From assembly GCF_011174775.1 (NCBI RefSeq), contig NZ_JAANHS010000003.1, positions 186,001 to 250,000 on the forward strand: a DNA stretch of 64,000 bases. The letters are read 5' to 3'. Below the pieces are notes generated by a model. It worked only from the letters and a program-made list of their open reading frames with translations, was not told the origin of the DNA and searched no databases. Origin of the DNA: Rhodobacter calidifons (GTDB taxonomy: Bacteria > Pseudomonadota > Alphaproteobacteria > Rhodobacterales > Rhodobacteraceae). A program made the translations under genes and the position numbers. How positions within the stretch are numbered: position 1 is the stretch's first letter; each line of letters starts with the position of its first letter. Shown in pieces: positions 8,205 to 17,466 of this stretch.

Positions 8205-8768
8205 ATGTTCATCCAGACCGAATCCACGCCGAACCCTGCCACGCTGAAATTCCTGCCCGGCCAGACCGTGCTGGAGCTTGGGACGGCCGACTTCCCCAGC
8301 GCCGAGGCGGCGGCGAAATCGCCTCTGGCCAGGCGCATCTTCGCGGCGGGGGGCGTGACGGGTGTGTTCTTCGGCACCGACTTCGTGACGGTGACGAAGG
8401 CCGAGGATGTGGACTGGGCGCATATCAAGCCGCAGATCCTGGGCGCGATCATGGAGCATTACCAGTCGGGCGCCCCGGTGATCGAGGGTGAGGGGTCGAA
8501 CGGCGGCGGCCATGCCGAGCACACCGGCGAGGATGGCGATGTGGTTCGCCAGATCAAGGAGTTGCTGGACACCCGCGTCCGGCCCGCGGTGGCGCAGGAT
8601 GGTGGGGACATCACGTTCCATGGCTTTGACCGGGGTGTGGTCTACCTGCACATGCAGGGCGCCTGCGCGGGCTGCCCGTCCTCGACCCTGACGCTGAAGA
8701 TGGGGATCGAGAACCTCTTGCGGCACTACATCCCGGAAGTGCTGGAAGTCCGCCCGGTTGCTGCGTAA
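8205..8768 (+). CDS. NifU/Nfu-type iron-sulfur scaffold protein
   Basis: 187 residues in two domains: an N-terminal Nfu domain (MFIQTESTPNPATLKFLPGQ, residues 1-90) and a C-terminal NifU-like domain with the cluster-binding pair Cys154 and Cys157 in ACAGCPSSTLTLK. It is like eukaryotic NFU1 and alphaproteobacterial homologues that pass [4Fe-4S] clusters to targets such as lipoyl synthase. The linker is Gly/His-rich. It is 18 bp upstream of tsaB. Confidence 0.92.
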   Translation: MFIQTESTPNPATLKFLPGQTVLELGTADFPSAEAAAKSPLARRIFAAGGVTGVFFGTDFVTVTKAEDVDWAHIKPQILGAIMEHYQSGAPVIEGEGSNGGGHAEHTGEDGDVVRQIKELLDTRVRPAVAQDGGDITFHGFDRGVVYLHMQGACAGCPSSTLTLKMGIENLLRHYIPEVLEVRPVAA

Positions 8769-8786
8769 CGGGGCGGCCTGACGGAC

Positions 8787-9392
8787 GTGCTGCTGCCCAT
8801 CCTGGCCTTCGACACCTCGGCCGCGCATTGCGCGGCCGCCTTGCTTTTGCAGGGCCGGGTGATCCAGCGGCTGGAGCCGATGGAAAGAGGTCAGGCCGAG
8901 CGGCTGATGCCGATGCTGGAAGAGGTGCTGGCCGAAGGCGGGATCGGCTGGCGCGACCTCAGGGCGCTGGCGGTCGGGACCGGGCCGGGCAACTTCACCG
9001 GCGTGCGGATCGCGGTGGCCGCCGCCCGGGGGCTGGCGCTGGGTCTGGGGATCCCGGCGGTGGGCGTGTCCCGGCTGGAGGCACTGGCCCACGGCCTGCC
9101 GCGCCCGCTGGTCGTGATCGAGGACGCGCGGCGCGGTCAGGTCTATGTCCAGCTGTTCACCCCCGCAGGCCCGGGCCCTGCCCATCTGGCCGACCGGATC
9201 GTCCCGGCCTGCCCCGCCACCGGCTCGGCCGCCGGGCCGGGCGCCCTGCCCCCGGCGATGCCGCTGGTCGAGGCCATCGCCCGCATCGGTGCCGAACGGG
9301 CGGCCAGCCCGCAGCCCAGCCCTGCACCCTTCTACCTGCGCGGGGCCGACGCTGCCCCGCCCGCTGACCCGCCGCCGGTGATTCTGCCGTGA
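8787..9392 (+). CDS. tsaB: tRNA threonylcarbamoyladenosine biosynthesis protein TsaB
   Basis: 201 residues from a GTG start at 8787; LPILAFDTSAAHCAAALL and GTGPGNFTGVRIAVAAARGLA are the ASKHA/YeaZ signatures. It supports TsaD in making t6A at position 37 of ANN-decoding tRNAs. It is shorter than the E. coli protein in the C-terminal half, as often seen in alphaproteobacteria. The stop overlaps the rimI start (GTGA). Confidence 0.9.
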   Translation: MLLPILAFDTSAAHCAAALLLQGRVIQRLEPMERGQAERLMPMLEEVLAEGGIGWRDLRALAVGTGPGNFTGVRIAVAAARGLALGLGIPAVGVSRLEALAHGLPRPLVVIEDARRGQVYVQLFTPAGPGPAHLADRIVPACPATGSAAGPGALPPAMPLVEAIARIGAERAASPQPSPAPFYLRGADAAPPADPPPVILP

Positions 9393-9820
9393 CGCCCGAG
9401 GCTCTGGCCGCGCTTCATGCCCGGTGTTTCCGCACTCCTGCCCCGTGGAGTGCTGCCGATTTCAGCGGCTTCCTGTCCGACCCGTTGTGCTTTCTTCTGG
9501 TCGAGGCGGACGCGGGTTTTCTTCTGGGCCGGGCGGTCGCGGGCGAGGCCGAGCTTCTGACACTCGCCGTCCAGCCGGAGGCCCGGCGCCGGGGCCTTGG
9601 CCGCAGGCTGGTCGCGCGGTTTCTGTATCAGGCCCGGCTGCGCGGCGCCAAGCGCGCCTTTCTTGAGGTTTCCGCCGAAAATGGCGCGGCGCTGGCGCTT
9701 TACGAATCGGCGGGGTTCACCGCAGCGGGGCGGCGCAAGGGCTATTACCGGACCCAGGGCGGGCCAGCGATCGACGCTCTGGTCCTGCAACGCGATCTGG
9801 CGGTTGCAGCGGGGGCCTAG
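9389..9820 (+). CDS. rimI: Ribosomal protein bS18-alanine N-acetyltransferase (GNAT)
   Basis: 143 residues from GTG 9389, overlapping the tsaB stop. The acetyl-CoA loop EARRRGLGRRLV and the GNAT B-motif LEVSAENGAALALYESAGF are clear. RimI acetylates the N-terminus of ribosomal protein S18, and tsaB-rimI is a conserved pair, which decides the name over other GNATs. Confidence 0.85.
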   Translation: MTPEALAALHARCFRTPAPWSAADFSGFLSDPLCFLLVEADAGFLLGRAVAGEAELLTLAVQPEARRRGLGRRLVARFLYQARLRGAKRAFLEVSAENGAALALYESAGFTAAGRRKGYYRTQGGPAIDALVLQRDLAVAAGA

Positions 9821-9870
9821 ACCTTCCTGACCAACGAGTCAGGTTTTTGCCGATCACACGCGAATCTGGC

Positions 9871-9899
9871 TTGACCCTCATCGAGGCTTTGTCGCTAAT
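9871..9899 (+). promoter_or_regulatory. Putative promoter of the nucleoside ABC operon
   Basis: TTGACC at 9871-9876, a 17-bp spacer and GCTAAT at 9894-9899, 78 bp before the bmp start. It is the best -35/-10 match in the gap. Confidence 0.4.
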
Positions 9900-9976
9900 C
9901 AACGCCAGACCTCGCCCGCGACCGGGAAACCGGCGGACTGGGCGGGAGAAGTGTTGTATCAACCGGGAGAACACCC

Positions 9977-10972
9977 ATGAGCCTTATGAAATCCCTCGCC
10001 GGGGCCGTATCGGCAGTCGCCCTTCTGTCGGGCGTCGCGGCGGCCGAGCCGGCGATCATCTTCGATCTGGGCGGCAAGTTCGACAAATCCTTCAACGAGG
10101 CCGCCTTCAACGGGGCCGAGCGGTGGGCGAAGGAGACGGGCGGCACCTACAAGGAGCTGGAGATGCAGGACGAGGCCCAGCGCGAGCAGGCGCTGCGTCG
10201 TCTGGCCGAAGCGGGCGCGAACCCCGTGGTGATGACCGGCTTTGCCTTCGGCGACGTGCTGAACAAGGTCGCTCCGGATTTCCCGAATACCAAGTTCGCG
10301 ATCATCGACATGGTGGTGGAGCAGCCGAACGTGAAATCGGTCGTGTTCAACGAACATGAGGGCTCCTACCTTGTCGGCATGATGGCGGGTCTGGCCACCA
10401 AGACCGGCACCGTCGGCTTCATCGGCGGCATGGACATCCCGCTGATCCGCAAGTTCGGCTGCGGCTATGCCCAGGGCGTGCTGGCGGCCAACCCGAATGC
10501 CAAGGTCGTGCTGAACATGACCGGGACGACTCCGGCCGCCTGGAACGACCCGGTGAAGGGTGCGGAACTGGCCAAGGGCCAGAAGGCGCAAGGCGCGGAC
10601 GTGATCTATGCGGCCGCCGGCGGCACCGGTGTGGGCGTTCTGCAGGCGGCGGCGGACGAAGGGATCCTGTCGATCGGCGTCGACAGCAACCAGAACTACC
10701 TGCACCCCGGCAAGGTCCTTACCTCGATGCTGAAGCGGGTGGACAACGCCGTCTATGAGGCCTTCAAGGAAGGCGAGAACCTGACCCCCGGCATCAACGT
10801 GATGGGGCTGGCGAACGATGGCGTCGGCTATGCGATGGACGAGAACAACGCCTCGCTGGTGACCCCGGAGATGCAGGCGGCGGTCGATGCCGCGGCCGAG
10901 AAGATCAAGTCGGGTGAGCTGGTGGTGCACGACTACATGTCGGACAACACCTGCCCGGCCGCCTCGTTCTGA
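9977..10972 (+). CDS. BMP-family nucleoside-binding lipoprotein-like periplasmic protein
   Basis: 331 residues with a signal peptide (LAGAVSAVALLSGVAAAEP, cleavage after about residue 23; no lipobox cysteine). The mature protein begins IIFDLGGKFDKSFNEAAFNGAERW, the BMP/PnrA motif for nucleoside binding. It is the receptor of the ABC importer encoded downstream; the purine nucleoside phosphorylase at the end of the unit supports purine nucleosides as ligands. The C-terminus has the HDYMSDNTCPA cysteine. Confidence 0.9.
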   Translation: MSLMKSLAGAVSAVALLSGVAAAEPAIIFDLGGKFDKSFNEAAFNGAERWAKETGGTYKELEMQDEAQREQALRRLAEAGANPVVMTGFAFGDVLNKVAPDFPNTKFAIIDMVVEQPNVKSVVFNEHEGSYLVGMMAGLATKTGTVGFIGGMDIPLIRKFGCGYAQGVLAANPNAKVVLNMTGTTPAAWNDPVKGAELAKGQKAQGADVIYAAAGGTGVGVLQAAADEGILSIGVDSNQNYLHPGKVLTSMLKRVDNAVYEAFKEGENLTPGINVMGLANDGVGYAMDENNASLVTPEMQAAVDAAAEKIKSGELVVHDYMSDNTCPAASF

Positions 10973-10995
10973 TCGGCTGACAGCCCGAGACGAAG

Positions 10996-11025
10996 GATGC
11001 CGCGCCAGACCTCTGGCGCGGCATC
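10996..11025 (+). terminator. Strong intergenic hairpin between binding protein and ATPase genes
   Basis: Perfect 14-bp inverted repeat (10996-11009 with 11012-11025, two-base centre), arm sequence GATGCCGCGCCAGA. Only TT follows, so it is more likely an mRNA-stabilising or attenuating structure that keeps binding-protein mRNA in excess than a full terminator. Confidence 0.7.
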
Positions 11026-11091
11026 TTAGCAAGAGCACCCCGAAAAGCCGCGCCGCAAGCGGCGGGTGCCCTGGCCGACAAGGGGGAAGAC

Positions 11092-12636
11092 ATGGCGGAT
11101 CCGGCTTATGCCATCGAACTGAAGGGCATCTCGAAAGCCTTCGGTCCGGTGCAGGCGAACAGGGACATCAACATCGCGGTGCCGAAGGGCACGATCCACG
11201 GCATCATCGGCGAGAACGGCGCGGGCAAGTCCACGCTGATGTCGATCCTGTATGGTTTCTACAAGGCCGACGCGGGCCAGATCTTCGTCAACGGCCAGTC
11301 GACCCCCATCCCCGACAGCCAGAGCGCGATCCGCGCCGGGATCGGGATGGTCTTCCAGCACTTCAAGCTGGTGCAGAATTTCTCGGTGCTGGAGAACATC
11401 ATCCTTGGGGTCGAGGACGGCCCGATGCTGAACACCTCGCTGTCGAAGGCGCGGAACGAGCTGGAACGGCTGGCCCGGGACTATGAGCTGGACGTCGATC
11501 CCGACGCGCTGATCGAGGACCTGTCGGTCGGCCACCAGCAGCGGGTCGAAATCCTGAAGGCGCTGTACCGGCAGGCCGACATCCTGATCCTGGACGAACC
11601 CACGGGCGTGCTGACCCCGGACGAGGCAGACCACCTGTTCCGCATCCTGCGAGGGCTGAAGGATCAGGGGAAGACGGTGATCCTGATCACCCACAAGCTG
11701 CGCGAGATCATGGAGGCCACCGACAACGTCAGCGTCATGCGCAGGGGCACGATGGTGGCCACGGTCAAGACGGCCGAGACCAGCCCGGAGCAGCTGGCAG
11801 AGCTGATGGTGGGCCGCAAGGTGCTGCTGGAGGTCGAGAAGGCGCCTGCGAAACCGGGCGAGGTGGTGCTGAAGGTCGAGGACCTGCGCGTACGCGACGA
11901 GCACAAGGTGGAGCGGCTGAAAGGCGTCAGTTTCGAGATCCGCGCGGGTGAGATCCTCGGGATAGCGGGCGTGGCCGGGAACGGCCAGACCGAGCTTCTG
12001 GAAGCGCTTGGCGGCATGATCCGCGCCACCGGCAGGGCGTGGTTGAAGGGGGCGGACCTTCCGCTTTCCGGCACGGGGGCGGATGGGCAGAGCCGCCGCC
12101 GCACGGGCATCGCCCATGTGCCAGAGGACCGGCATCACCATGGCCTGATCCTGGACTTCACCGCCTGGGAGAACGTGGCCTTCGGTTATTTCAACGATCC
12201 CAGATACCAGAAGAACGCGCTCTTCATGGACAACGACGCGATCCGGACCGACACCGAACGGAAGATGGCGAAGTTCGATGTGCGCCCGCCGATCCCGACG
12301 CTGGCGGCCAAGTCCTTCTCGGGCGGGAACCAGCAGAAGATCGTTGTGGCACGCGAGATCGAGCAGAACCCGGCGCTGCTGCTGATCGGCCAGCCGACCC
12401 GGGGGGTGGACATCGGCGCGATCGAGTTCATCCACAAGCAGATCATCGCCCTGCGCGATGCGGGGGCGGCCATATTGCTGGTCAGCGTGGAACTGGACGA
12501 GATCATGAGCCTCTCGGACCGCATCGCCGTGATGTTCGACGGCAGGATCATGGGCTTCCGCGACCCCGAGACCACGGATGAGCGGGAATTGGGCCTGTTG
12601 ATGGCCGGGGTGACGGGGAAGGGAGAGGCGGCATGA
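11092..12636 (+). CDS. ABC transporter ATP-binding protein, double-domain (nucleoside importer)
   Basis: 514 residues with two ABC domains. The first has Walker A GENGAGKST, signature LSVGHQQRVEILKALYRQ and Walker B ILILDEPTGVL. The second has a degenerate Walker A (GVAGNGQTELLEAL), signature FSGGNQQKIVVAREI and LLLIGQPTRGVDIGA. This asymmetric pairing is typical of RbsA/YufO/NupA-type ATPases working with BMP binding proteins. It acts at the inner face of the membrane with the permeases downstream. Confidence 0.92.
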   Translation: MADPAYAIELKGISKAFGPVQANRDINIAVPKGTIHGIIGENGAGKSTLMSILYGFYKADAGQIFVNGQSTPIPDSQSAIRAGIGMVFQHFKLVQNFSVLENIILGVEDGPMLNTSLSKARNELERLARDYELDVDPDALIEDLSVGHQQRVEILKALYRQADILILDEPTGVLTPDEADHLFRILRGLKDQGKTVILITHKLREIMEATDNVSVMRRGTMVATVKTAETSPEQLAELMVGRKVLLEVEKAPAKPGEVVLKVEDLRVRDEHKVERLKGVSFEIRAGEILGIAGVAGNGQTELLEALGGMIRATGRAWLKGADLPLSGTGADGQSRRRTGIAHVPEDRHHHGLILDFTAWENVAFGYFNDPRYQKNALFMDNDAIRTDTERKMAKFDVRPPIPTLAAKSFSGGNQQKIVVAREIEQNPALLLIGQPTRGVDIGAIEFIHKQIIALRDAGAAILLVSVELDEIMSLSDRIAVMFDGRIMGFRDPETTDERELGLLMAGVTGKGEAA

Positions 12637-12655
12637 TGGTTGGCCTGACGCAGCC

Positions 12656-12780
12656 CCCCACCCCCCTCCCCTCCCCACGGAGGGGGAGGAGAGGCCCTGA
12701 TTTCGCGAGGGTGCGCGGAATGCCTGACGGAGCGTCCGGGCACCTCCCTCCTCCCGCCGTGGGGGAGGGATGGGGTGGGG
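12656..12780. repeat. Long imperfect inverted repeat (CCCCACCC...GGGTGGGG) within the ABC operon
   Basis: Arms at 12656-12692 and 12743-12780 match at most positions over about 37 bases; the shared core is CCCCACCCC, CCCCACGG and GGAGG boxes. It fills most of the 178-bp gap between ATPase and permease genes in an otherwise tightly packed operon. It looks like a REP-type intergenic element of alphaproteobacteria, and would fold into a stable cruciform or mRNA hairpin. Confidence 0.7.
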
Positions 12781-12814
12781 GGGCCGCCCCCCGTTCATTC
12801 TGGAGGGCCGCCTG

Positions 12815-13915
12815 ATGGACCGTTTGCCACGCTGGGCCGATGTGGCCCTTGTCCCCTTCGTGTCGCTGACGCTGGCCGCGATCATCTCGGCCCTGGTCAT
12901 CGTCGCCATCGGCCAGGACCCGTGGGAGGCGATCACGGTGATGGTCAAGGGATCGGTGATGAACGCCTACGGCTGGGGCTACACGCTTTACTACGCGACC
13001 AGTTTCATCTTCACCGGGCTGGCGGTGACCGTGGCCTTCCACGCGGGCCTGTTCAACATCGGCGGCGAGGGACAGGCGCAGCTGGGGGGTCTTGGCGTCG
13101 CGCTGACGCTGCTGTTCATCCCCTGGCCGCACTGGACGATCGCGCTGGTCGCGGCCTCGCTGGGGGCGGCGCTGTTCGGGGCGGCCTGGGCGGCGATCCC
13201 GGCCTATCTTCAGGCGAAACGCGGCAGCCATATCGTCATCACCACGATCATGTTCAACTACATCGCGGCCAGCCTGATGATCTTCATGCTGGTCGATGTG
13301 CTGCGCCCCCCCGGCAAGATGGACCCGGCCACGGCGAACTTCCCGCCCGCGACGCATCTGCCGAGTTTCAACGAGATTCCGGGCCTGAACGCGATCTTCA
13401 CCAGCGGCGTGCCCGCCAACGTCACCTTCTTCATCGCTTTGGCGATGGCGGTGGTGGTCTGGCTTCTGTTGTGGCGCACGCGGCTGGGCTACCAGATCCG
13501 CGCCTTCGGCAAGTCGGAACCCGCCGCGCGCTATGCCGGGATCAATCCGACCAAGATCATCATGATCGCCATGCTGATTTCCGGGGGCCTTGCCGGGCTG
13601 ATGGCGATCAACAACGTGATGGGTGAAGCCGAACGCCTGCTGGGCAACTCGGCCTCGGGCGCGGGGTTCATCGGCATCGCGGTGGCGCTGATGGGGCGGA
13701 ACCATCCCATCGGCGTGGTGCTGGCGGCGCTGCTGTTCGGCTTCCTGTTCCAGGGCGGGGCCGAGCTGGGCCTCTGGACCAAGATCCCGATCGAGTTGCG
13801 CACCGTGGTGCAGGGTCTGGTGATCCTGTTCACCGGAGCGCTGGACATGATGGTGCGGATGCTTCTGGTGCGCATCTTCGCCCTGTTCCGCACGTCCAGA
13901 CTGGAGGCCGCGTGA
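12815..13915 (+). CDS. ABC transporter permease 1 (nucleoside importer)
   Basis: 366 residues, eight or more membrane segments, BPD_transp_2 family. The central motif FNIGGEGQAQLGGLG is the usual signature of nucleoside/simple-sugar permeases of this class, and GKSEPAARYAGINPTKII is the cytoplasmic coupling loop. The start at 12815 follows TGGAGGG. It pairs with the second permease, whose gene starts in its stop codon but is broken. Confidence 0.9.
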   Translation: MDRLPRWADVALVPFVSLTLAAIISALVIVAIGQDPWEAITVMVKGSVMNAYGWGYTLYYATSFIFTGLAVTVAFHAGLFNIGGEGQAQLGGLGVALTLLFIPWPHWTIALVAASLGAALFGAAWAAIPAYLQAKRGSHIVITTIMFNYIAASLMIFMLVDVLRPPGKMDPATANFPPATHLPSFNEIPGLNAIFTSGVPANVTFFIALAMAVVVWLLLWRTRLGYQIRAFGKSEPAARYAGINPTKIIMIAMLISGGLAGLMAINNVMGEAERLLGNSASGAGFIGIAVALMGRNHPIGVVLAALLFGFLFQGGAELGLWTKIPIELRTVVQGLVILFTGALDMMVRMLLVRIFALFRTSRLEAA

Positions 13916-14713
13916 TGGATTACGCAACGCTGCTGCAACTGCTCGATTCCACCCTGCGGCTTGCAACGCCGCTCTTGCTGGCCTGCCTTGCCGGGCTTTA
14001 CTCGGAACGGTCTGGCGTCTTCGACATCGGGCTGGAAGGCAAGATGCTGGTGGCCGCGATGTGCGCGGGCGCGGTGGCCTTCTACAGCGGCTCGGCCTGG
14101 GTGGGCGCGCTGGCGGGGATCGGCGGCTCGCTGATCTTTGCGCTGATCCATGGGGTCACCTCGATCACCTTTCGCGGCAACCAGCTGATCGCTGGGGTGG
14201 CGCTGAACTTCCTGGCCTCGGGGCTGACGGTGCTGACGGCGCAGGCGCTGTTCGGCCAGGGCGGGCGCACGCCGCCCCTGACCGGAGCGGCGCGGTTCGG
14301 CGAGCTGACCCTGCCCTTCGCCGAGGCCCTGCGCCCGGTGCCGGTGATCGGGCCGCTTTATGCCGAGGTGATCTCGGGCCATTCGGTGCTGGTCTACATG
14401 GCCTTCGCCATCGTCGCGCTGACCTGGTTCGTGCTTTACCGCACACGTTACGGCCTGCGCCTGCGCGCGGTCGGGGAAAACCCGGCCGCCGTCGATACCG
14501 CCGGGGTCAGCGTGGTGGGCCTGTCTGCTGTTCGGCTTCTTCCAGGCGCTGGCGACGCGGCCGGACATTGTGGAAGGGATCGTGCGGGTGAAGGTGCCGG
14601 TGTCCTTCATCGAGGCCCTGCCCTACATCCTGACCGTCATCGTGCTGGCCGGCTTCATCGGCAAGGCGATCCCGCCCCGCGCGGGCGGCGAGCCCTATGT
14701 GAAGGAACGCTGA
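13915..14713 (+). pseudogene. ABC transporter permease 2, disrupted by internal deletion and frameshift
   Basis: The first 203 codons encode a normal BPD_transp_2 permease (YSERSGVFDIGLEGKMLVAAM; GLRLRAVGENPAAVDTAGVSVVGL). At TGGGCCTG (14516-14523) the frame is lost; the continuation WACLLFGFFQAL...GFIGKAIPPRAGGEPYVKER, which is the normal C-terminus, is in another frame and ends at 14713. The two parts add to about 268 residues against roughly 310-325 usual, so about 50 residues are missing. The 8-mer can be read both as the end of VVGL and as the start of WACL, as expected for a deletion between two direct repeats. Left as is, the first frame stays open through to the end of the downstream phosphorylase. 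It may be real loss or an assembly error; a working importer needs this subunit. Confidence 0.85.
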
Positions 14714-14744
14714 CACTTCGACGAAAATCGTCTTTCTCTTCCGC

Positions 14745-14785
14745 AGATATCCCACGGGGGGTGCGGGGGGTGCGAAACCCCCCGC
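14745..14785 (+). repeat. ATATCC-(G)n hairpin element, copy 1
   Basis: GATATCCCACGGGGGGT followed by a perfect 9-bp hairpin GCGGGGGGT / ACCCCCCGC (14763-14785, loop GCGAA). A sister element lies at 54922-54954. It sits between the broken permease and the phosphorylase gene and could attenuate or end transcription, though no long T run follows. Confidence 0.6.
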
Positions 14786-14811
14786 TTCTCCGGCCAGCCA
14801 GAGGCGACCCG

Positions 14812-15615
14812 ATGTCCGATGCCGAAACCCTTGTCCGCCTGATCCGCGCCCGTTCGGGGGATGCCCCTGTAGCCCTGGGCCTTATCCTCGGCTCGGGCCT
14901 TGGCCATCTGGCCCATGCGGTGGATGGCGTTGCCATTCCCTACGCCGACCTGCCCGGCTTCCCGCATGTGGGCGTATCGGGCCACAATCCGAACCTGCAC
15001 ATCGGCAGGCTGGAGGGTGTCCGCGTCGCAGTCTTCGGCGCGCGCGAGCACTATTATGAAAGCGGCAATCCTCGGGCGATGCTGCTCCCGTTGCAGGTGC
15101 TGAAGGCGCTTGGCGCGGAAAGCCTGATCCTGACCAATGCGGCGGGGTCGATGCGGCCTGACGTGCCGCCGGGGAGCGTCATGCTTCTGTCCGACCACAT
15201 CAACTTTTCCGGCCTGAACCCCTTGATCGGCGAAAAGACCGATGCGCGTTTCGTGCCGATGACCGATGCCCACGACCCCGCCCTGCGCGAGGCCCTGAAG
15301 GCCGCCGCGACCTCCGAGGGGATCGACCTGCCGGAAGGCGTCTATTGCTGGTATTCCGGCCCCTCCTTCGAGACCCCGGCAGAGATCCGGATGCTGAAGC
15401 TGCTGGGCGGCGATGCGGTCGGCATGTCCACCGTGCCCGAGGTGATCCTGGCGCGGTTCCTGGGGCTGAGGGTCGCGGCGATCTCCACCATAACCAACAT
15501 GGCCGCCGGCATGTCGGACGAAAGGATCAGCCACGAGCACACCAAGACCATGGCGCCCCTGGGTGCGGCAAAACTGGAACGCATCCTGAGGGAATTCCTG
15601 CGCTCACGGCATTGA
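14812..15615 (+). CDS. Purine-nucleoside phosphorylase (trimeric type)
   Basis: 267 residues from ATG 14812. Motifs: phosphate loop LGLILGSGLGHLAHAV, ILTNAAGSMRPDVPPGSVMLLSDHIN, YSGPSFETPAEIRMLK, MSTVPEVILARFLGL and ITNMAAG with the base-recognising Asn. It splits purine nucleosides to base and ribose-1-phosphate in the cytosol. Its place at the end of the BMP/ABC unit indicates salvage of imported nucleosides. An upstream frame runs into it without a stop because of the permease lesion, but the internal ATG and the family length support the start given. Confidence 0.92.
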   Translation: MSDAETLVRLIRARSGDAPVALGLILGSGLGHLAHAVDGVAIPYADLPGFPHVGVSGHNPNLHIGRLEGVRVAVFGAREHYYESGNPRAMLLPLQVLKALGAESLILTNAAGSMRPDVPPGSVMLLSDHINFSGLNPLIGEKTDARFVPMTDAHDPALREALKAAATSEGIDLPEGVYCWYSGPSFETPAEIRMLKLLGGDAVGMSTVPEVILARFLGLRVAAISTITNMAAGMSDERISHEHTKTMAPLGAAKLERILREFLRSRH

Positions 15616-15698
15616 GACGACTGGAGGTTTGACTTCGCCGGCAAAGCCAAGCAACCCTTTGATGATCCCGCCGCTTTCGCCCGGAATGGGCCGCCCCG

Positions 15699-16619
15699 AT
15701 GCAGCTTTACCTCCCCATCGCCGAGGTCTCGGTCAATGCCTTCCTCATCCTGGGGCTGGGCGGGATCGTGGGGTTCCTGTCGGGCATGTTCGGCGTCGGC
15801 GGCGGGTTCCTGATCACGCCGCTTCTCTTCTTCATCGGCGTCCCGCCCGCCGTCGCCGTGGCCACGGGCGCAAATCAGGTGGTCGCCTCGTCGATCTCGG
15901 GTGTCCTGGCACAGCTGCGCCGCAAGGGCGTGGACTTCACCATGGGGACGGTGCTGCTGGTCGGGGGGGTGATCGGCTCGGCGATCGGGGTCTGGATCTT
16001 CGCCTGGATGACCCGGCGCGGGCAGGTCGATCTGTTCGTGCAACTGTCCTATGTGATCTTCCTCGGCCTGATCGGCGCGATGATGTTCCAGGAAAGCCTG
16101 CGCAGCCTCTTGCAGTCGCGCAAAAGCGGCGGGGCCCCCATCCGCCGCGCCCATGTCCATTCCTGGGTGCATGGCCTGCCGTTCAAGATGAAGTTCCGCG
16201 CCAGCGGTCTTTACATCAGCGTGATCCCGCCCCTGTTGATCGGCGCCTCGGTCGGCGTCCTGTCGGCCATCATGGGGGTGGGCGGCGGGTTCATCCTGGT
16301 GCCGGCGATGATCTACCTTCTGGGCATGCCCACCAAGGTCGTGATCGGCACCTCGTTGTTCCAGATCATCTTCGTCACCGCCTTCACCACCGTCATGCAT
16401 GCCGTCACCAGCCAGACGGTGGACATGCTTCTGGCGCTGCTTCTGATCCTTGGCGGCGTGGTCGGGGCACAGATCGGCACGCGGGTCGGCGTAAGGCTGA
16501 AGGCCGAACAGCTGCGCATCCTGCTGTCCCTGCTTGTGCTTACGGTGTCGCTGCGGATCGCCATCGACCTGCTGGTCATGCCGTCCGAGCTCTATTCGGT
16601 CGCCGGAGTGCTGCCATGA
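15699..16619 (+). CDS. TauE/SafE-family membrane transporter (probable sulfite/organosulfonate exporter)
   Basis: 306 residues with seven to eight membrane helices. It has the duplicated family motif ([14 protein letters not shown] near residue 35 and [14 protein letters not shown] near residue 195). A long cytoplasmic loop [26 protein letters not shown] separates the halves. The gene overlaps the TIGR02186 gene by ATGA, a conserved pair in Rhodobacteraceae whose partner presumably assists the exporter. Confidence 0.88.
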   Translation: MQLYLPIAEVSVNAFLILGLGGIVGFLSGMFGVGGGFLITPLLFFIGVPPAVAVATGANQVVASSISGVLAQLRRKGVDFTMGTVLLVGGVIGSAIGVWIFAWMTRRGQVDLFVQLSYVIFLGLIGAMMFQESLRSLLQSRKSGGAPIRRAHVHSWVHGLPFKMKFRASGLYISVIPPLLIGASVGVLSAIMGVGGGFILVPAMIYLLGMPTKVVIGTSLFQIIFVTAFTTVMHAVTSQTVDMLLALLLILGGVVGAQIGTRVGVRLKAEQLRILLSLLVLTVSLRIAIDLLVMPSELYSVAGVLP

Positions 16620-17374
16620 TCCGCGCGGTGGCCCTTTACCTGCTGCTGGCCCTGCCGGCCGCCGCGCAAGAGGTGATCGTCGCCGGGCTGAGCCAGAACC
16701 GCGTCTCGATCACCGCGGATTTCGACGGGTCCGAGATCCTGATCTATGGCGCGGTCAAGCGCGAGGCGCCGCCGCCGGAAGGCGGGCCGATCGAGGTCAT
16801 CATCACGGTCGAAGGCCCCTCCACCCCCGTTGCCGTACGCCGCAAGGGGCGCGTCGCGGGGATCTGGGTCAACACCGCCTCGGTCCGGATCGACAGCGCG
16901 CCCAGCTTCTATGCCGTCGCCTCGACCGGACCGCTGCGGCACATCCTGTCGGACACCGAGAACCTGCGCCACGGCATCACCATCGACAGGGTGATCCGCG
17001 CGATCGGCATCTCGGCCGAAGCCGACAGGTCCGGCGAATTCGTCGAGGCGCTGATGCGTGTGCGGACAGGGGAAGGGCGCTACCGCGTGCTGGAAGGCAA
17101 GGTCGAACTGACCGAGGACACGCTGTTCCGCACCGACATCGTGCTGCCCTCGAACCTGACCGAGGGCGAATACAAGGTGCGGCTGTTCCTGCTGCGCGCC
17201 AAGCAGGTGATCGCCAGCCAGGAACGGGTGATCGGCGTGCGCAAGGAAGGGCTGGAGCGGTTCCTCTTCAATCTGGCGCAGGAGCGGCCGTTGATCTATG
17301 GCCTGCTGTCACTGGTTCTGGCCGCCGTGGCCGGATGGGGCGCCTCGACGGCCTTCCGGCTGATGCGGGCCTGA
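16616..17374 (+). CDS. TIGR02186 family membrane-anchored periplasmic protein
   Basis: 252 residues: a short signal peptide ([14 protein letters not shown]), a beta-rich periplasmic region and a C-terminal helix ([24 protein letters not shown]) that anchors it. [24 protein letters not shown] is the family start. Always seen next to TauE-type transporters; the molecular role is not known. ATG 16616 overlaps the tauE stop. Confidence 0.85.
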   Translation: MIRAVALYLLLALPAAAQEVIVAGLSQNRVSITADFDGSEILIYGAVKREAPPPEGGPIEVIITVEGPSTPVAVRRKGRVAGIWVNTASVRIDSAPSFYAVASTGPLRHILSDTENLRHGITIDRVIRAIGISAEADRSGEFVEALMRVRTGEGRYRVLEGKVELTEDTLFRTDIVLPSNLTEGEYKVRLFLLRAKQVIASQERVIGVRKEGLERFLFNLAQERPLIYGLLSLVLAAVAGWGASTAFRLMRA

Positions 17375-17466
17375 CGCCTCCTCGTGCGACTACCTGTCCT
17401 GGTCGGTTGCCGCGGCGAGCGGGGACGAAGGCACCGACGAGCGGAGCCGCCGCGCCGGTCGGCCGG

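Noticed and set aside
12656-12780. G-rich stretches as a CRISPR or tandem repeat array
   Set aside because: It is one imperfect inverted repeat, with no regularly spaced units or spacers.
13912-15615. True permease-phosphorylase fusion gene
   Set aside because: The middle part (after VVGL) is out-of-frame permease DNA coding for nothing recognisable, and pnp has its own start at 14812; listed as a lesion instead, fusion kept only as a possibility.
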